Positions 22,008 to 33,195 of a stretch of DNA of 64,000 bases are shown here, piece after piece. The stretch spans positions 15,806,694 to 15,870,693 of the forward strand of contig OX424570.1 in assembly GCA_949152475.1 (NCBI GenBank), in the 5' to 3' direction. The DNA comes from Terebella lapidaria. Its lineage: Eukaryota > Annelida > Polychaeta > Terebellida > Terebellidae. The position numbers were made by a program, and so were the translations under genes. Below the pieces are notes generated by a model, which did not search any database, was not told the origin of the DNA, and was given only the letters and a program-made list of their open reading frames with translations. Each line of letters starts with the position of its first letter. Position 1 is the stretch's first letter.

Positions 22008-22742
22008 TGTAAAGTTATTGACTACCCTCCGCTCTTCGGGATCCTCGAGGATAGTCCTCTCTCATCCGAGTCCTTGCGGACGCGCATCCGCTATTCCGGA
22101 TCCTCGCGGCAGGGCCGCTCACCGGAGGTCGCGGCGGACACGGTAACTACTTCATCATTAACGGTAACCAGGTAACAGCCCACCCGACACTCCCAGGCCT
22201 ACGGACACCGTTCAGAAACTGGTTCATCACCACGGTGTTAACTGGCGGGGCCTGGCGAGCCGCGGTCTGCCTCGGGGACGGAACCCCGTACAGTCCGACA
22301 TGCTGGCCAGAGCCTCTGTCACATGTCCCGGGGAGGGAGAGAGCTGGCGATCCACAGGGCCGAAGGCCCCCGAGTCAGCAACTCGTCTCTCCCAGCCCGG
22401 GCCTCCCCACGGAAATCGTCCCCAGGGCTCTAGGAGCCCACTACTCAGACCCAGGGAACACAAAGCTCATGGCGAGCCTCGTGTGCGTCCTAGTCTCGAT
22501 CTTGGACAATCTCCTCGAACGAGTCGCTTCCAGTGTATATATAATACACCACAAACTGTAGGACGCACGCGAGGTTAAATCGATCCATTGTTATAGTTTA
22601 CTGGAACGTAAATTACAATACGTCGCCGTGGCAACGCACGCTCGAACGGAGCATGTCAAAACAAGGCCAAGTACAGAAAGGCCACATAAATGGCTTTTAT
22701 GTTTACAAACACCTGCCGTGTGCTTAGGGCAAAATCGCCACA
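22008..22742 (-). repeat. 5' LTR of Gypsy element 1 (735 bp)
   Basis: Direct repeat of 12005-12739 with the same TG...CA termini. It is followed on the right by the ATAT target duplication. Confidence 0.95.
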
Positions 22743-22765
22743 ATATGTTAGAATAAAGCAGACCT

Positions 22766-22926
22766 GGTTAATTAATTAAGCGGATCTGGTGAATTATTTA
22801 AGTGCATGTGCTTAATAATTAGGAGCATGCGGTTAATAATAACCGTATATGGTTAATTATTTAACCGGATGCGGTTAATCATTAACCGGATGCGGTTAAT
22901 CATTAACCGGATGCGGTTAATTGTGG
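22766..22926. repeat. 22-bp tandem array (ccggatgcggttaatcatta)
   Basis: The three right-most units are almost identical (ggatgcggttaatcattaac). Five or so units to the left decay progressively (gtatatggttaattattta, gcatgcggttaataat). It lies immediately beside the Gypsy element 1 target site. Confidence 0.85.
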
Positions 22927-22929
22927 TGT

Positions 22930-23500
22930 TTTGAGCATAAAATGCCGTCATAAATTACATTATAAGTGTTGGCTTAGGTAGGTATTCGAGGCCTATTTTG
23001 AATGAGCTCCCAATAACCTCGTTTATACCGACAGTGGTCGTAAGGCTGGCAGCACGTGATAGCACGTGCAATGGGTGCCCTTTAATTCGGGACACCGTTG
23101 CGTTTTTGGCGCCAAAACCCATTGCACGCCAACACATGGGTGTCCTTATAAACGAATATTGCTTATGGCGCGAAAAAAGTCAACCTTCTCGAATATAGGG
23201 ACATGTTCTTATATTTGAATATAAGGACAGGCTCGAATATAAGGACAGTGTCCTTATATGCGCGATTATACGGTAGACGTAGATATAATTCCGTATTTCG
23301 TGAACAGACATGGGGCAACGAGTTTATCACTGACTGAAAACGAAAATCGCAAGGGATACGGGAACTCATATCGAAGGTGGTGGGTGCCAAATTAGATATT
23401 CAGGATACGGGTTTATATCACCGAATGTTGTGATTGGCCAATGACAGTCTCGGATTTGCGTTCAGTGTGTCAGTGATAAATTATCATCGGGTGTCATTGG
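22930..23500. other. Gene-free spacer with short repeats
   Basis: Contains the recurring phrase tcgaatataaggacag (about 23189-23250) and an imperfect inverted pair gtgcaatggg / cccattgcac (about 23064-23127). No gene seen. Confidence 0.4.
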
Positions 23501-23514
23501 TATTAGGCTATGTA

Positions 23515-25735
23515 CATATACTTTAGGCCATGCGCTACGGGGGTTTCCCCTTGCACCCCCCATAACTCAGCGAAATATATTTTTCAGAGGCCCCAGTGTG
23601 TCCTTATAGTTGGAAATAAAATGTTAACATTGAAAATATAGAGATGCACTTTCTGTTTACACCACTTCAAGCTACCCTAAATCACTTTTTTGGCACTTTC
23701 GCGTCCAAAAGCACTAGAGGTTATGGTTGCCTTTAGGTCAGTGATATCAGTTACCGCCTCTGTGGCCGAGTGGATTGGACTGATGGCTCTTGAAGCAACG
23801 AAGCTCAGAGGCGGTAGGTGACGCGGGTTCGATCCCCGTCACCGGCTTAAAGTAGGTGGAGTTTTCATCCTGGCGCTGCAAAGGTTTCTCCATTTGAATG
23901 TGCTTTCCAAATTCAAATTTTTCACTCGACGGGGGATGGGGAAGACAGGCAGAATTGCCTATCATCATGGACCGTCGTTAAATAAATCTGATTATATTAT
24001 AATCGGTATATCCGAACACAAGAGGTATCACAAGCAGGGGAATTGAATAACCTTTCGAATGATAAGTCAACCATCACTGTAGACATAATATTCACCCTTC
24101 CACAGAGGTTTAAACAATCTCTTCGAATCGCTCAACAGAACCCATATAGTGTCTGGGCACATTTCGACCCACCTGTATCAAAACAGACCCCTCCCCAACT
24201 GGCATCATTTTGTCCAGTAGGGTCTACTGAATGAAATGAAACATGTTACAACATTGACATATATAGGGACGAACTCCATGTTAACAAAGTATAAACATGT
24301 GTAACCTTAAATGCACTTTTCGCGATTTCCGCATATTCGAAATAAGAGGGTATACTTGGTAAATAGCCTGCTATGTCAGTTTCATGGCATGGATCGAAAG
24401 GGGATTGAGTTACCTGTCCAGTTATGTTTCATATTGCATACATGTTGAATATTCATCTGCCTATTGCAAGTCAGATTAATTTTTATCGATAACGCTCAAC
24501 AAATTCCTCGAATCCTCCATATTACATAGGATGAGTTTATCCCATGTGAACCATTCAAATTTTCCACCCAATGACGTAATTTTGTGAACAAAGGCCCATT
24601 GAAAGAACAAAATAATGTAACCAGTAAATATATACATGTAGGGATCAACTTCATTGATGACATCCTATGAAAACGGGTCCCCTCAAATACATCTTTCGCG
24701 ATTTACGCATACTCAAAATAAGGGGGTATACTTGGTTAATAGCCTACTGTGTCGGTTTCATGGCACTGATCACATGTTATAAATATACCAATGACAAGGG
24801 AAATGGATTCGCTATCTAATGGATGTCTCCAAGTCAAACATATACATGTTGTGTATGGGATATTTATCTGTTCATGGTCAGTCGAACGAAAACATATCCA
24901 CAACTCTGATAAAATCTCTTGGATATCCATGATGTTTTGACTGAGTTCAACTCATTGACTTCTCTACTTCTTCTTTTATTCTGATATAATATCATTCATT
25001 TGTACCTTCTGGATAGAACAGAACAATTCAAATGGAGTGAATATGAGATATATACTACATGTTCACATATAGGAAAAATGCGTGATTGCAGAGAGAGTCT
25101 ATGTAATTTCCTTCCTTCTGAAACAAATGGCTGTGGTTTGTTGCTAATGTGCTACTGCGTGAAACTGAAATATGTTATTGTTACACCTATGCACTGTAAT
25201 CCACCCATAATGTTGTTCTATCTCCTTTCCGGTAATTGATCAGAAACAGTGTTTCCACACACAAAACACAAATATGGCGAACAATCAGTTCAAAGACACT
25301 TGTAAACAAAGAATTCAATGGTAAAGTATTTACTGACTATCATGGTTCAATGGACGAGCAGTGTTCAATGTTCAATGGACGAGCAGTATCAAGAGACAGT
25401 ATGCACTGTATAGGCCCATGATATTCCAATGCCCTTCTTTTGATACCTCTTGTGTGAGGATATAGCAATTAGAACTGATATCACAGACCTAAAGTCTACC
25501 CTAGTGCTTTTTGATGCGAAAGCACCGAAAAGCGATTTAGGGTAGCTTCAAATAAGTGGTGTAAACCGAAAGTGCATGCCTATATTTTCAATGTTATAAC
25601 CATTTGATTTCCAACTGAGGACACCCTGGGGCCTCTGAAAAAATATGTTTGCTGAGTTATGGGTGAGGGGGGGGGGGGGGGGTTATAGGCTGCATTGGGA
25701 ACCTCCGTAGTCACTGGCCTACTTGGTTTGAAATA
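23515..25735. mobile_element. Long-inverted-repeat element, about 2.2 kb, non-autonomous
   Basis: The segment 23515-23750 (continuing after a SINE at about 24005-24040) reappears as its reverse complement at about 25425-25735. Shared blocks include CCATAACTCAGC, TTTTTCAGAGGCCCCAG, ACACCACTT, AGCTACCCTAAATC, GTGATATCAGTT and CACAAGAGGTATCA. The arms are about 300 bp without the SINE. The interior has no coding frame. It holds a diverged direct duplication of about 300 bp (24240-24560 and 24600-24960; shared phrase gggtatacttggt). The outer ends are blurred, so superfamily and target duplication are not assigned. Confidence 0.8.
23751..24003 (+). mobile_element. tRNA-derived SINE
   Basis: It has a pol III A box TGGCCGAGTGG (23763-23773) and a B box GGTTCGATCC (23826-23835) at tRNA spacing, with Leu/Ser-type D-arm wording. 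An unrelated body of about 150 bp follows and ends gaccgtcgttaaataaat, a tail style common in invertebrate SINEs. The acceptor strands do not pair (gcctctg versus caccggc), so it is not a working tRNA. It interrupts the left inverted repeat of the surrounding element. Confidence 0.75.
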
Positions 25736-26870
25736 TATTTGTTGACTAATTTAGCATTGACCTTCAGGGATAGACCCTACTAGTATATCAAGGCCTCCGC
25801 GATAGATATGTACAAGTGCATTAGCACCGTTGATTTGTAATGATCTAAAAAATCCTAGATATCCTCATATATATGAACGATGGTGAATCAGAATGGTGAC
25901 CCCCATATTTGTTCATATTAAAAACATGCACACAATATAAAATATTGAGTGTTGATACAACCTCCCTTATTAATTAATTTTCATGATATATATAGACCTA
26001 TATTTTATTTTCATGTAATGCTAATTGTGCTGTTCATGTGGACATATTCAGGACATGTTCTTGTGACATTAGTTCCTATTGCTGCTCTACGAGCAACCAG
26101 ATTGTTAATATAATATCTCGTCATTTAAGCCGGTGATGTTGCAGTAAACAAGGCGCTAGACAACAATTGGGTGGGCGTGCGAGTATATGTTATAGATTGT
26201 GCCGAATATGTATTGTTATATGTAGGGTTCAATCCCGGGAATGGAATTCCCGGGAATTATCGGGAATTATTAAGATATCAGAGTTCCCGTTTCCCGGGAA
26301 TAAGGTGGCCAGGAACCGGGAATATATCGCCCCCTCCACCAAGAAAAAAACTACGTATTAACGGAAGAAAACAACGGTATCTTTCGTTCCTGTACATTGC
26401 TACAACACTCTGTGGTATAGCAGGACAATGTATTGCCAAAATAAGGTAAAAATAAAGAATAATAAGTATTTAATAACCTTACTGTATGCTTTCATTTGCC
26501 GTTGTCATGGAAAGTCAGTGACATTTTTGTCTAGTGCACCTTGGGTATTTTTTTTTATCTAAAACAAGACATAATGTAACAGTGGGACCACGGTGTTCTT
26601 TGATATGACCAAAATCAATAATTCCATGAAAGATTACCCCCCCCCCCCCCCTAAATTCCCCCCCCCCCCTGTTTTTGAATGCACAATGTCAAATTGGTGA
26701 TTGTCTGAGAGTTTAGCCCCTGGGTGTGTCAACCATTGTATCTCGTCATTAAGTGTATTAGAAACTCGCAGGCATTTTGTGAGGGAAATAATAAAAAAAT
26801 AGGGAAAACTTAAGTTAGCACATAGCCTTGTGCTAAATACTCGTGGACTCTGATTAGCGTGTTGGCCAAA
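25736..26870. other. Spacer with poly-C tracts and a cccggg-rich palindromic patch
   Basis: At 26228-26330 several TTCCCGGGAA-type palindromes cluster (cccgggaattatcgggaatt), possibly the end of a decayed DNA transposon. Two poly-C runs lie at about 26637-26652 and 26660-26669. No gene. Confidence 0.4.
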
Positions 26871-26879
26871 CACTGATGG

Positions 26880-28170
26880 ACAACATGGTGGAAATCGATC
26901 AAGAGAAAGTCAAAGTTGTGAGGGAGATGCCAGAACCCAAGAGCATCGAGGATGTTCAGATACTACTTACTTGGGATGGTGACATCCACGTGCAAATTTC
27001 TCAATAAATTGTCTCCGGTAACAGAGCCGCTCCGAGAGCATATCAAGGAAAGCAGTGACAGAGACTGCAAGTGGCACTTCGACGAAGCTCAACACGAAGC
27101 ATTTCGCATTTTGAAGAATGTGATGACCTCAGCACCAGTGTTGAAGTATTACAGCCCACATGAACAAATAAAAGAATCAAGTGACGCCTCACAATCACGC
27201 CTTGGTTGCGTATTGTCTCAAGGTGGAAAACCAGTCCCACATAGATCAAAGGAATTGACACAATCAGAGTATGCCTATGCACAGACAGAGATAGAGATGT
27301 TTGTGATCGTGTTCGCTTTCAAGAAGTTCCATACCTACCTGTATTGTAGAGATGACATCACAGTTGAAACAGCTCACTTGCCACTCGTCAGAATTGTTGA
27401 GAAGCCACTCTTCCAAGTACCACTCAGTCTACAGAAGAAGAGAGTGACGCTACAGCACTACGACTTCAAGATTGTAGGAAAGAAGGGAACAGAAATTTCA
27501 ATTGCAGACGCACTAAGTCGGGTATATCTCAAAGAAATTGGTCCAAATATGAACAGTCACAATGAAGGCCATGTGTTTACAGTTTCTCTAGAAAGGATGA
27601 TACAGTAAGCACCATAAACTTCACCTCTGAACGCTTGAAGACGATCAAACAAGAAACACAGACATATCCTGCCCCACAGAGACTGATTGAAACCATCACA
27701 GCACCACAAGGATGGCCAGAGACGCGAAAAGGGGTACATCCTGAAACATGACCATACTTCGACTACTGAGAAGAACTTTGTGTGATTGACAGAATAGTTT
27801 TTAAAGGATCAAGAGTTGTCATCCCAAGAAGTCAACAGAAGCATGTTCTGCATGTTCTACATGAAAGCCCCTTTGGCATCGTGAAGTGTACATAACTTGC
27901 ATGAGATGTTGTTCATCGGTGTGCAAAAAACAATGAAATAGAAGACAAGATTGCACAATGCAGCACATATCAAGAACACCGAACGGCGCAGCACAGAGAA
28001 CCAATGATGCCACAAGTACCAGACGGACTTTTAGAGGGAGTAGCAGTTGATTTGTTCATTAAGAACGGCAAATGGCTTGTCTGTGTGGACTATTATAGTG
28101 GATTTTTTGACATAGAAAGACTAGAACATGATTCAACAGCACCAACAGTGATAGAAAAAAATAAAATGCA
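26880..28170 (+). mobile_element. Old Ty3/Gypsy pol fragment
   Basis: Translated pieces match the end of reverse transcriptase (EKVKVVREMPEPKSIEDVQ), the RNase H region (KWHFDEAQHEAFRILKN, SRLGCVLSQGGKPV, VTLQHYDFKIVGKKGTEISI) and an integrase core phrase (VCVDYYSGFFDIERL). No LTRs were found. It is clearly broken in several places and much older than the other two Gypsy elements. Confidence 0.85.
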
Positions 28171-28427
28171 TTGGGGGGATGATACGTATTGTGCGGCTTC
28201 TACGGCATGTCAGATTATGATACTGTTGGAACAAATTCAGTTTGTGTACCCGCTACATCTGTACATGTGTTCGTATTTGATTATTATAGATATACCCGTA
28301 TATCATGTATATCATATTTGTGAGCTATGCATTCCGTTAGGGTAGTTCATTGTGTATTGTAATCTATTATTCTTTTGTGTAAATGTGGGGTTTATCCTCA
28401 CTGAAATTCAGCTTCTGAAGGTTAAAA

Positions 28428-28600
28428 AACATTACAGAAACCAATTCACTGCTGAAATACGAAGTTAATATGACCTACCCACGTATTGCTCTGTGACATC
28501 CGGGACACACTTGTAGGCTACAATGTTTAACATCACGCCATAGTTGTCCAGAGATGTTTATGTAATTGAGAAACATACGCCTTACCTCCCCCCCATCTCA
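28428..28600 (+). promoter_or_regulatory. Conserved upstream block of lectin gene A
   Basis: A block containing ctgctgaaatacgaa, ttaatatgaccta, cacgtattgct and gtgacatcc lies 160-330 bp upstream of the start codon. Close copies precede gene B (about 34795-34950) and decayed gene D (about 59115-59270). Gene C lacks it. A shared promoter or simply the duplicated unit are both possible. Confidence 0.4.
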
Positions 28601-28756
28601 AGTTCAGCGGATAATTGGAGTTGTGTGTCAACTTCCTGGTTAAAAACGGGAGCTTAGTGTTTTTTATGGCGTTCAGTGTGTTTGCAACTGGATGTCACTT
28701 ATAATTTGTATAATTTGTGTACACACATGTTTTATAGGCTTGCAGAGCAAGACAAT

Positions 28757-31230
28757 ATGGACGGAACATCGAGCTTTGTGTATATTTTTATGCTGTTTTC
28801 TATGTTGACTATGTCTTCTGCGACATGTAAGTTAGACAAAATAATACATGTTGTTGCATGCACAGATAACATGATATATCATAAAACAAATATTAATTAT
28901 TATCATAATTATTTATATTGGTCTTGCAGTTCTGAATATGACCTATTGCACCGGACCATATTATAGAAGTAACCCACCACTGTGTGAAGCTGGCGAGGTG
29001 ATTCAGGTGGAGGACGTGTTTGTCTATGAGTCTCAACAAGGACAATGTCGATATGACTCCCGTGACACGGAAGAGCGTTTGTTAGACGTCGGTTCGGCTC
29101 AATTTGCTTGGGTCATCCATTCCTGTGATGGGAAAATCGCCTGTTCAGGTTTTTATATATCAAATGCGGAACTCAGCAATGGACAAATAAGCAGATATGT
29201 GGTTATGCAGTATACATGTACGAGCAACCACATGGGAGGTGAGATGTTTTTATCATATCATGTCTTCACCATAGACAAGCAGATGAGATGCAACGCATTA
29301 AATGCATACTCCCAGAATAACTGGGGAGTTATAAAAGAGTGTAGGATTGAAAATTCACTGAAAATATAGCTTATTAAAGGATTATATGCTTTAGAATATA
29401 TGATCATATATCATTTTATTTGCAGGGTTGAAATTGTTCACGTCAGCAATCAAATTGCAGTGCCCCTCCAAGTACGAGATCCACGTTCTTGCTGCATATT
29501 ATCGTTTCCAACGAGGAAACACATATTGTTCCCATGTGGATCCAGAGTATATGACATACATCCAGCAAGAGTGTGATGGTCAATCAGAGTGTCAGAATGT
29601 CCAGTTCCGAACCCAAAAAGTTGACTGCTCAAGCAACCGAAAGTCAGACCAAGTGGGAGTGTACTTCAAATGCAATACTCCTGCATTAACAACAACGCCA
29701 GACCATCAGACATCACCGAGTGACATTGAAGTCACTCAAGCAAGTCGGAGTGATCAGTCAAGTGGACCAGCGCAGATTGGTAATGCACGCCCGTCTTACT
29801 GAACATACATTTCCTGAAGACTAAGTATAAACTACAACTTATTATACCTTTATGTGATCGAATCTTCAGGCTTGTATGCGGGTGTACCTCTGGCTGGAGT
29901 GGTGATTGTAATCACAGTCGTGATCATATTCTGTATGAAAAGGTAAGTGAAACGGATATGTAAGTAAGGGTGAGTCCTATGCTATTGGTATCGTTACCAA
30001 CACATGAGTTTTCTACAGTGTCGAGAAATATCTGTGTGGCCAGTGGAATTGTTTTGGAATATAACGTCTTGTGTGACTTTTGTTAGACAAAGTAAAACAA
30101 AAATGTAGCTAACAATTTCAAACCAACAATTAGTAATTGGTGATGACAATTTCCATAATTTTGCGCAAACAAAAAGACACGTGAACCTCTAGACATTGAA
30201 CAGTATTGCTGGGTGATGTCCAACAAGACAGGGAATAGATAGTTGAGCTTTAGTAAAGATGGACCCAATAACACAAGTGTGGAAATAACAGATCAGGGCA
30301 AATGAACATTTCCCGTGGCCCCTTTATACCAGTGAAATAAGCTTGGTCATAATGTTGGTGATGTAATAAGTATTTTTTTTTTTGGGGGGGGGGGGGGGGG
30401 CACTGTAAGCAGTTTTGACCCATTCTCAACCACACTAGAGTATAATCGCCCCAACCCCCACCAAGTAAAAAATCTGACAATGTCTGGTGAGGTTATGTAT
30501 CTTTTATTTAACTGTTATAGTGGTAATGCTGTTGGATTGAACGGTCCATTCCAGAAAACAAGCTTCAAAAAAGTACACAGACTCTCCAGCATCTATGAAC
30601 CAGGGTTATGATGGCCACTCAGCCGATCAAGATGACTGTAGCCAAGTGGGGTCTGTTGTGAATGAAGTCACCCCCACCCCAAGAGTAGCCACAGACAACG
30701 TGTACACTATGCCAGAAGAGGACTACAGTGAAGTAGGGCCTGCTACAGACCACGCTGGGGATCACAGAGGGAACAACATTGCTTCAGAGGCTCACGTCAA
30801 CATAGGTGCGAAAAGTGTGCACTATACTACTAACTCCAGTCACAGCGACTCGATTGAAGTGTACAACAAGGATGCTAACCCGGAAGATGACTACAGTCTA
30901 GCCACAGCAGTTGATAAAAATTCAGTAGTTAATCGGCAGAGAAAGGATCCGGATGAGCTGGAGATCGTGGACAATGATGCTTATGAACCGTCTCCTTTCA
31001 TGGCTACAACACAACCCGGCAGAGAGCCACTTCCTGATGGTGATAACAGAGATCACACCGTCATGGTAGAGAACTCTGAGTATGTTCCTTGGACTGGCAA
31101 GTCTAATGCTGAAGTTAGCAAAGACGTCAACTTTTGTGGTGATAGCAGAACCGTTATCACAGAGCAAGACTCACAGGACGAGGGTAATATTGTGGTGGAC
31201 AATGCACAATATGCTGCCTGGATGGAATAG
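28757..31230 (+). CDS. Lectin receptor A: two SUEL-like modules, one membrane segment, class I tyrosine-rich tail
   Basis: Five exons: 28757-28826, 28930-29238, 29426-29779, 29870-29942, 30555-31230; 493 residues, all phases consistent. Exon 1 encodes a signal peptide (MDGTSSFVYIFMLFSMLTMSSA). Exons 2 and 3 each encode a cysteine-rich module of the SUEL/galactose-rhamnose-binding lectin type. The second is the clearer (LQCPSKYEI, AAYYRF, CDGQSEC, VGVYFKC); the first keeps CDGKIAC and YVVMQYTC. Both exons are phase 1-1, typical of shuffled extracellular domains. A short Thr/Ser stalk follows, then a membrane helix (GVVIVITVVIIFCMKR) and a 225-residue tail with tyrosines in DNVYTMP, EDYSEVG, EDDYSLA, NDAYEPS, NSEYVPW and NAQYAAW. 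It is probably a cell-surface carbohydrate receptor; ligand and pathway are unknown. No named orthologue is recognised. Confidence 0.88.
30375..30400 (+). repeat. T/G homopolymer tract in intron 4 of lectin gene A
   Basis: A run of T followed by a long run of G. The paralogous intron of gene B (about 36738-36768) has a differently sized and interrupted run at the same place, so the tract has changed since the duplication. It can form a G-quadruplex in principle. Confidence 0.8.
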
Positions 31231-31340
31231 GGCTAACATATTCACAATGCCTCGTTTTGTGCGTATCCAAGATATATGCAACATTCACACTAACGTGTAA
31301 TCTATTCAAGCAAGGCACAGGAGGCCTCTCAAGTACTTAT

Positions 31341-31346
31341 AATAAA
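31341..31346 (+). terminator. poly(A) signal of lectin gene A
   Basis: AATAAA 111 bases after the stop codon. It is conserved at the same place in gene B. Confidence 0.7.
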
Positions 31347-33195
31347 TGCAACATGTATCAACAAATAACAATCATATCCACATATATAGGAAAAAGTCAT
31401 TCTAATTAAGCTATGTAGAATATACCAGACTGTATATTTATCAGCGTGTGCGTATAATCTTTGTATAACCCGATGTTGGATCATACTGACACCCTATTAT
31501 TCAAGAAGTGAAAAATGTGAAAATTTGAATAATCGTAATTTTACTCTGGTGGATATAGAGCCGCTGAGGGAGGTCTGGAAATTCCATTGGACTCTGAATC
31601 TCATTCCTTTGATAATTTTATTGTTTTCCCTTACATTCCGGGTTGCAATCTTTCATGGTTATAATTCATTCCCTCGTAATCTTGTAGCAAAACAATTTTG
31701 TCAGAAATGATGGGAGTCTTGTGTTCCAACACAATCAAACCCATGGCGAATAATATGGAACACAATAATTTTTTTTTTTGGGGGGGGGGGAAGTGTTAAC
31801 AATGGATCAGAAAATATATCTCCTCTGTCCACTGAGCGAATCCATAGAAAAATCTCCATCACTTTAGTATTTTTTTGTTTGCTCACAAGTTTATGTCAAG
31901 ATGCATGGAAACAATCACTGACGTATTAAAAATAATTTATTTGTGAAGAGTGGTCCAACTGATGGAAATATTTTCATGTACATGTACAATTACAAATAAA
32001 CAATATCACTAAAACTGTTGTCATGTACTATATTATGAACACCAATATACGTGAGATTTGAATGGGTTCAGCCAGCACATTGCAGGTTCGGCCTACGACC
32101 ACTGTGACATGACTGCACCCCTTCAAATCTCATAGTGGGCTCACCAACTACCCATAACTTTATAATAAACAAGTAGTCCATAGATGGACGGAATCAATTG
32201 GTCTCATTCTGTATTTTTTGTTTGCTCACAAGTTATGTCAAGATGTATGGAAACAGTTGCTGGTGTATTAAAAATATTTGCGGACTTACTGTGAACATTT
32301 GTACACTATTGTAAATAGCTGTTCAACTGATGGAAATATTCTCGGTACAATAACATATACCAATATATTATAGTCGGTGAGGGAGACAGAATCAATTGGT
32401 CTTTTTTCTTGTGTAAAGTTGAATTACTGGAGTAATTCAAGTTGATTGTCTTACTGGTGACTTGTCTTTATGAAAATAATTGATTATATTTTACAGCTTT
32501 GATAATTGGAGTGACAGTTGCATATTTGTAGCTTTTTCATTCCTGAATTAAGTCTTTAGAAGGAGTTTCCACTGACCCCCACCCCTGTTTTTCTGTTGAA
32601 ACCAATCAATCTTTTCAATAAAACTGTTTGTCACTGAGGAAATGATTGCCTCATGTAGTAGTGTGGCTTTTGCTATTCCCACTTTAATCAGAATGCTGCA
32701 TGGGAACCATATAATATAGACATCTATATTGAAAAGTATATTATATAATTTCTGGAATTCCGCAGCAAACCTCATCAGACCTCAAAATGTCATTCTCCAG
32801 TTCACCTTCTGCAGGAATCAAGACCATGGAAATTTATTCATTTGGTTCTATCGATGGATCTATTGTATTTGTTTTTTTATAACACCAAAAACATGTCAGT
32901 CAAGCAATTGTGGTGTTCATCGTACCTCTTGGTTCGCAAACAGATGTTCGTAAAATTTAGAGTTTGAAAACGCATTTTAGCTGGAGACAGAGGGTCAGTT
33001 TAATTACGTGGAAGGTTTGGAATATAAAACGGTAATTACACATCACCAAAGGCCTGAAGGGGATCTTTCAGATGCAATTGATTTCAATACCATAAATAAG
33101 TCTCCAGCTATAGCCTCGTGGAGAATCAGATGAAAACGAGAACAAAAACGTGAGCCTGTTTCATTGAGAATCTGAATTTAATTTATTCAACCAAG
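31347..33195. other. 3' flank of gene A, part of the A/B duplication
   Basis: No gene. A segment of about 110 bp (tgtttgctcacaagttt...) occurs twice in tandem fashion (31875-31985 and 32219-32345). A small inverted-repeat unit lies at 32048-32133 (tgagatttgaa / ttcaaatctca). The whole stretch recurs downstream of gene B at 37716-39600. Confidence 0.7.

Larger units (their letters stand above)
12005..22742 (-). mobile_element. Ty3/Gypsy LTR retrotransposon 1, looks whole, very young
   Basis: A 10.7-kb element on the minus strand: 5' LTR 22008-22742, primer-binding site, gag, pol (protease, reverse transcriptase, RNase H, integrase), a long 3' region, polypurine tract, 3' LTR 12005-12739. It is flanked by ATAT on both sides. 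The LTRs have the same length and I saw about one difference between them, so insertion is recent. Gag and pol are long open frames with no obvious break. gag and pol overlap in different frames, as in families that use -1 frameshifting. The element is markedly GC-richer than its surroundings. Confidence 0.95.

Noticed and set aside
23751-23846. Working tRNA gene
   Set aside because: A and B boxes are good but the acceptor strands do not pair and a SINE body follows, so it is called a SINE.
27819-28013. Minus-strand frame over the old Gypsy fragment
   Set aside because: Shadow of the plus-strand integrase remnant.
31082-31300. 72-codon frame overlapping the lectin A tail (also 37451-37669)
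   Set aside because: Shared by A and B only because of the recent duplication; the tail frame explains the conservation.
32480-32530. Extra membrane exon (ttttacag then LIIGVTVAYL and a stop) downstream of gene A
   Set aside because: The terminal exon of A already ends with a stop and poly(A) signal; the frame is 10 codons and decays in copy D.
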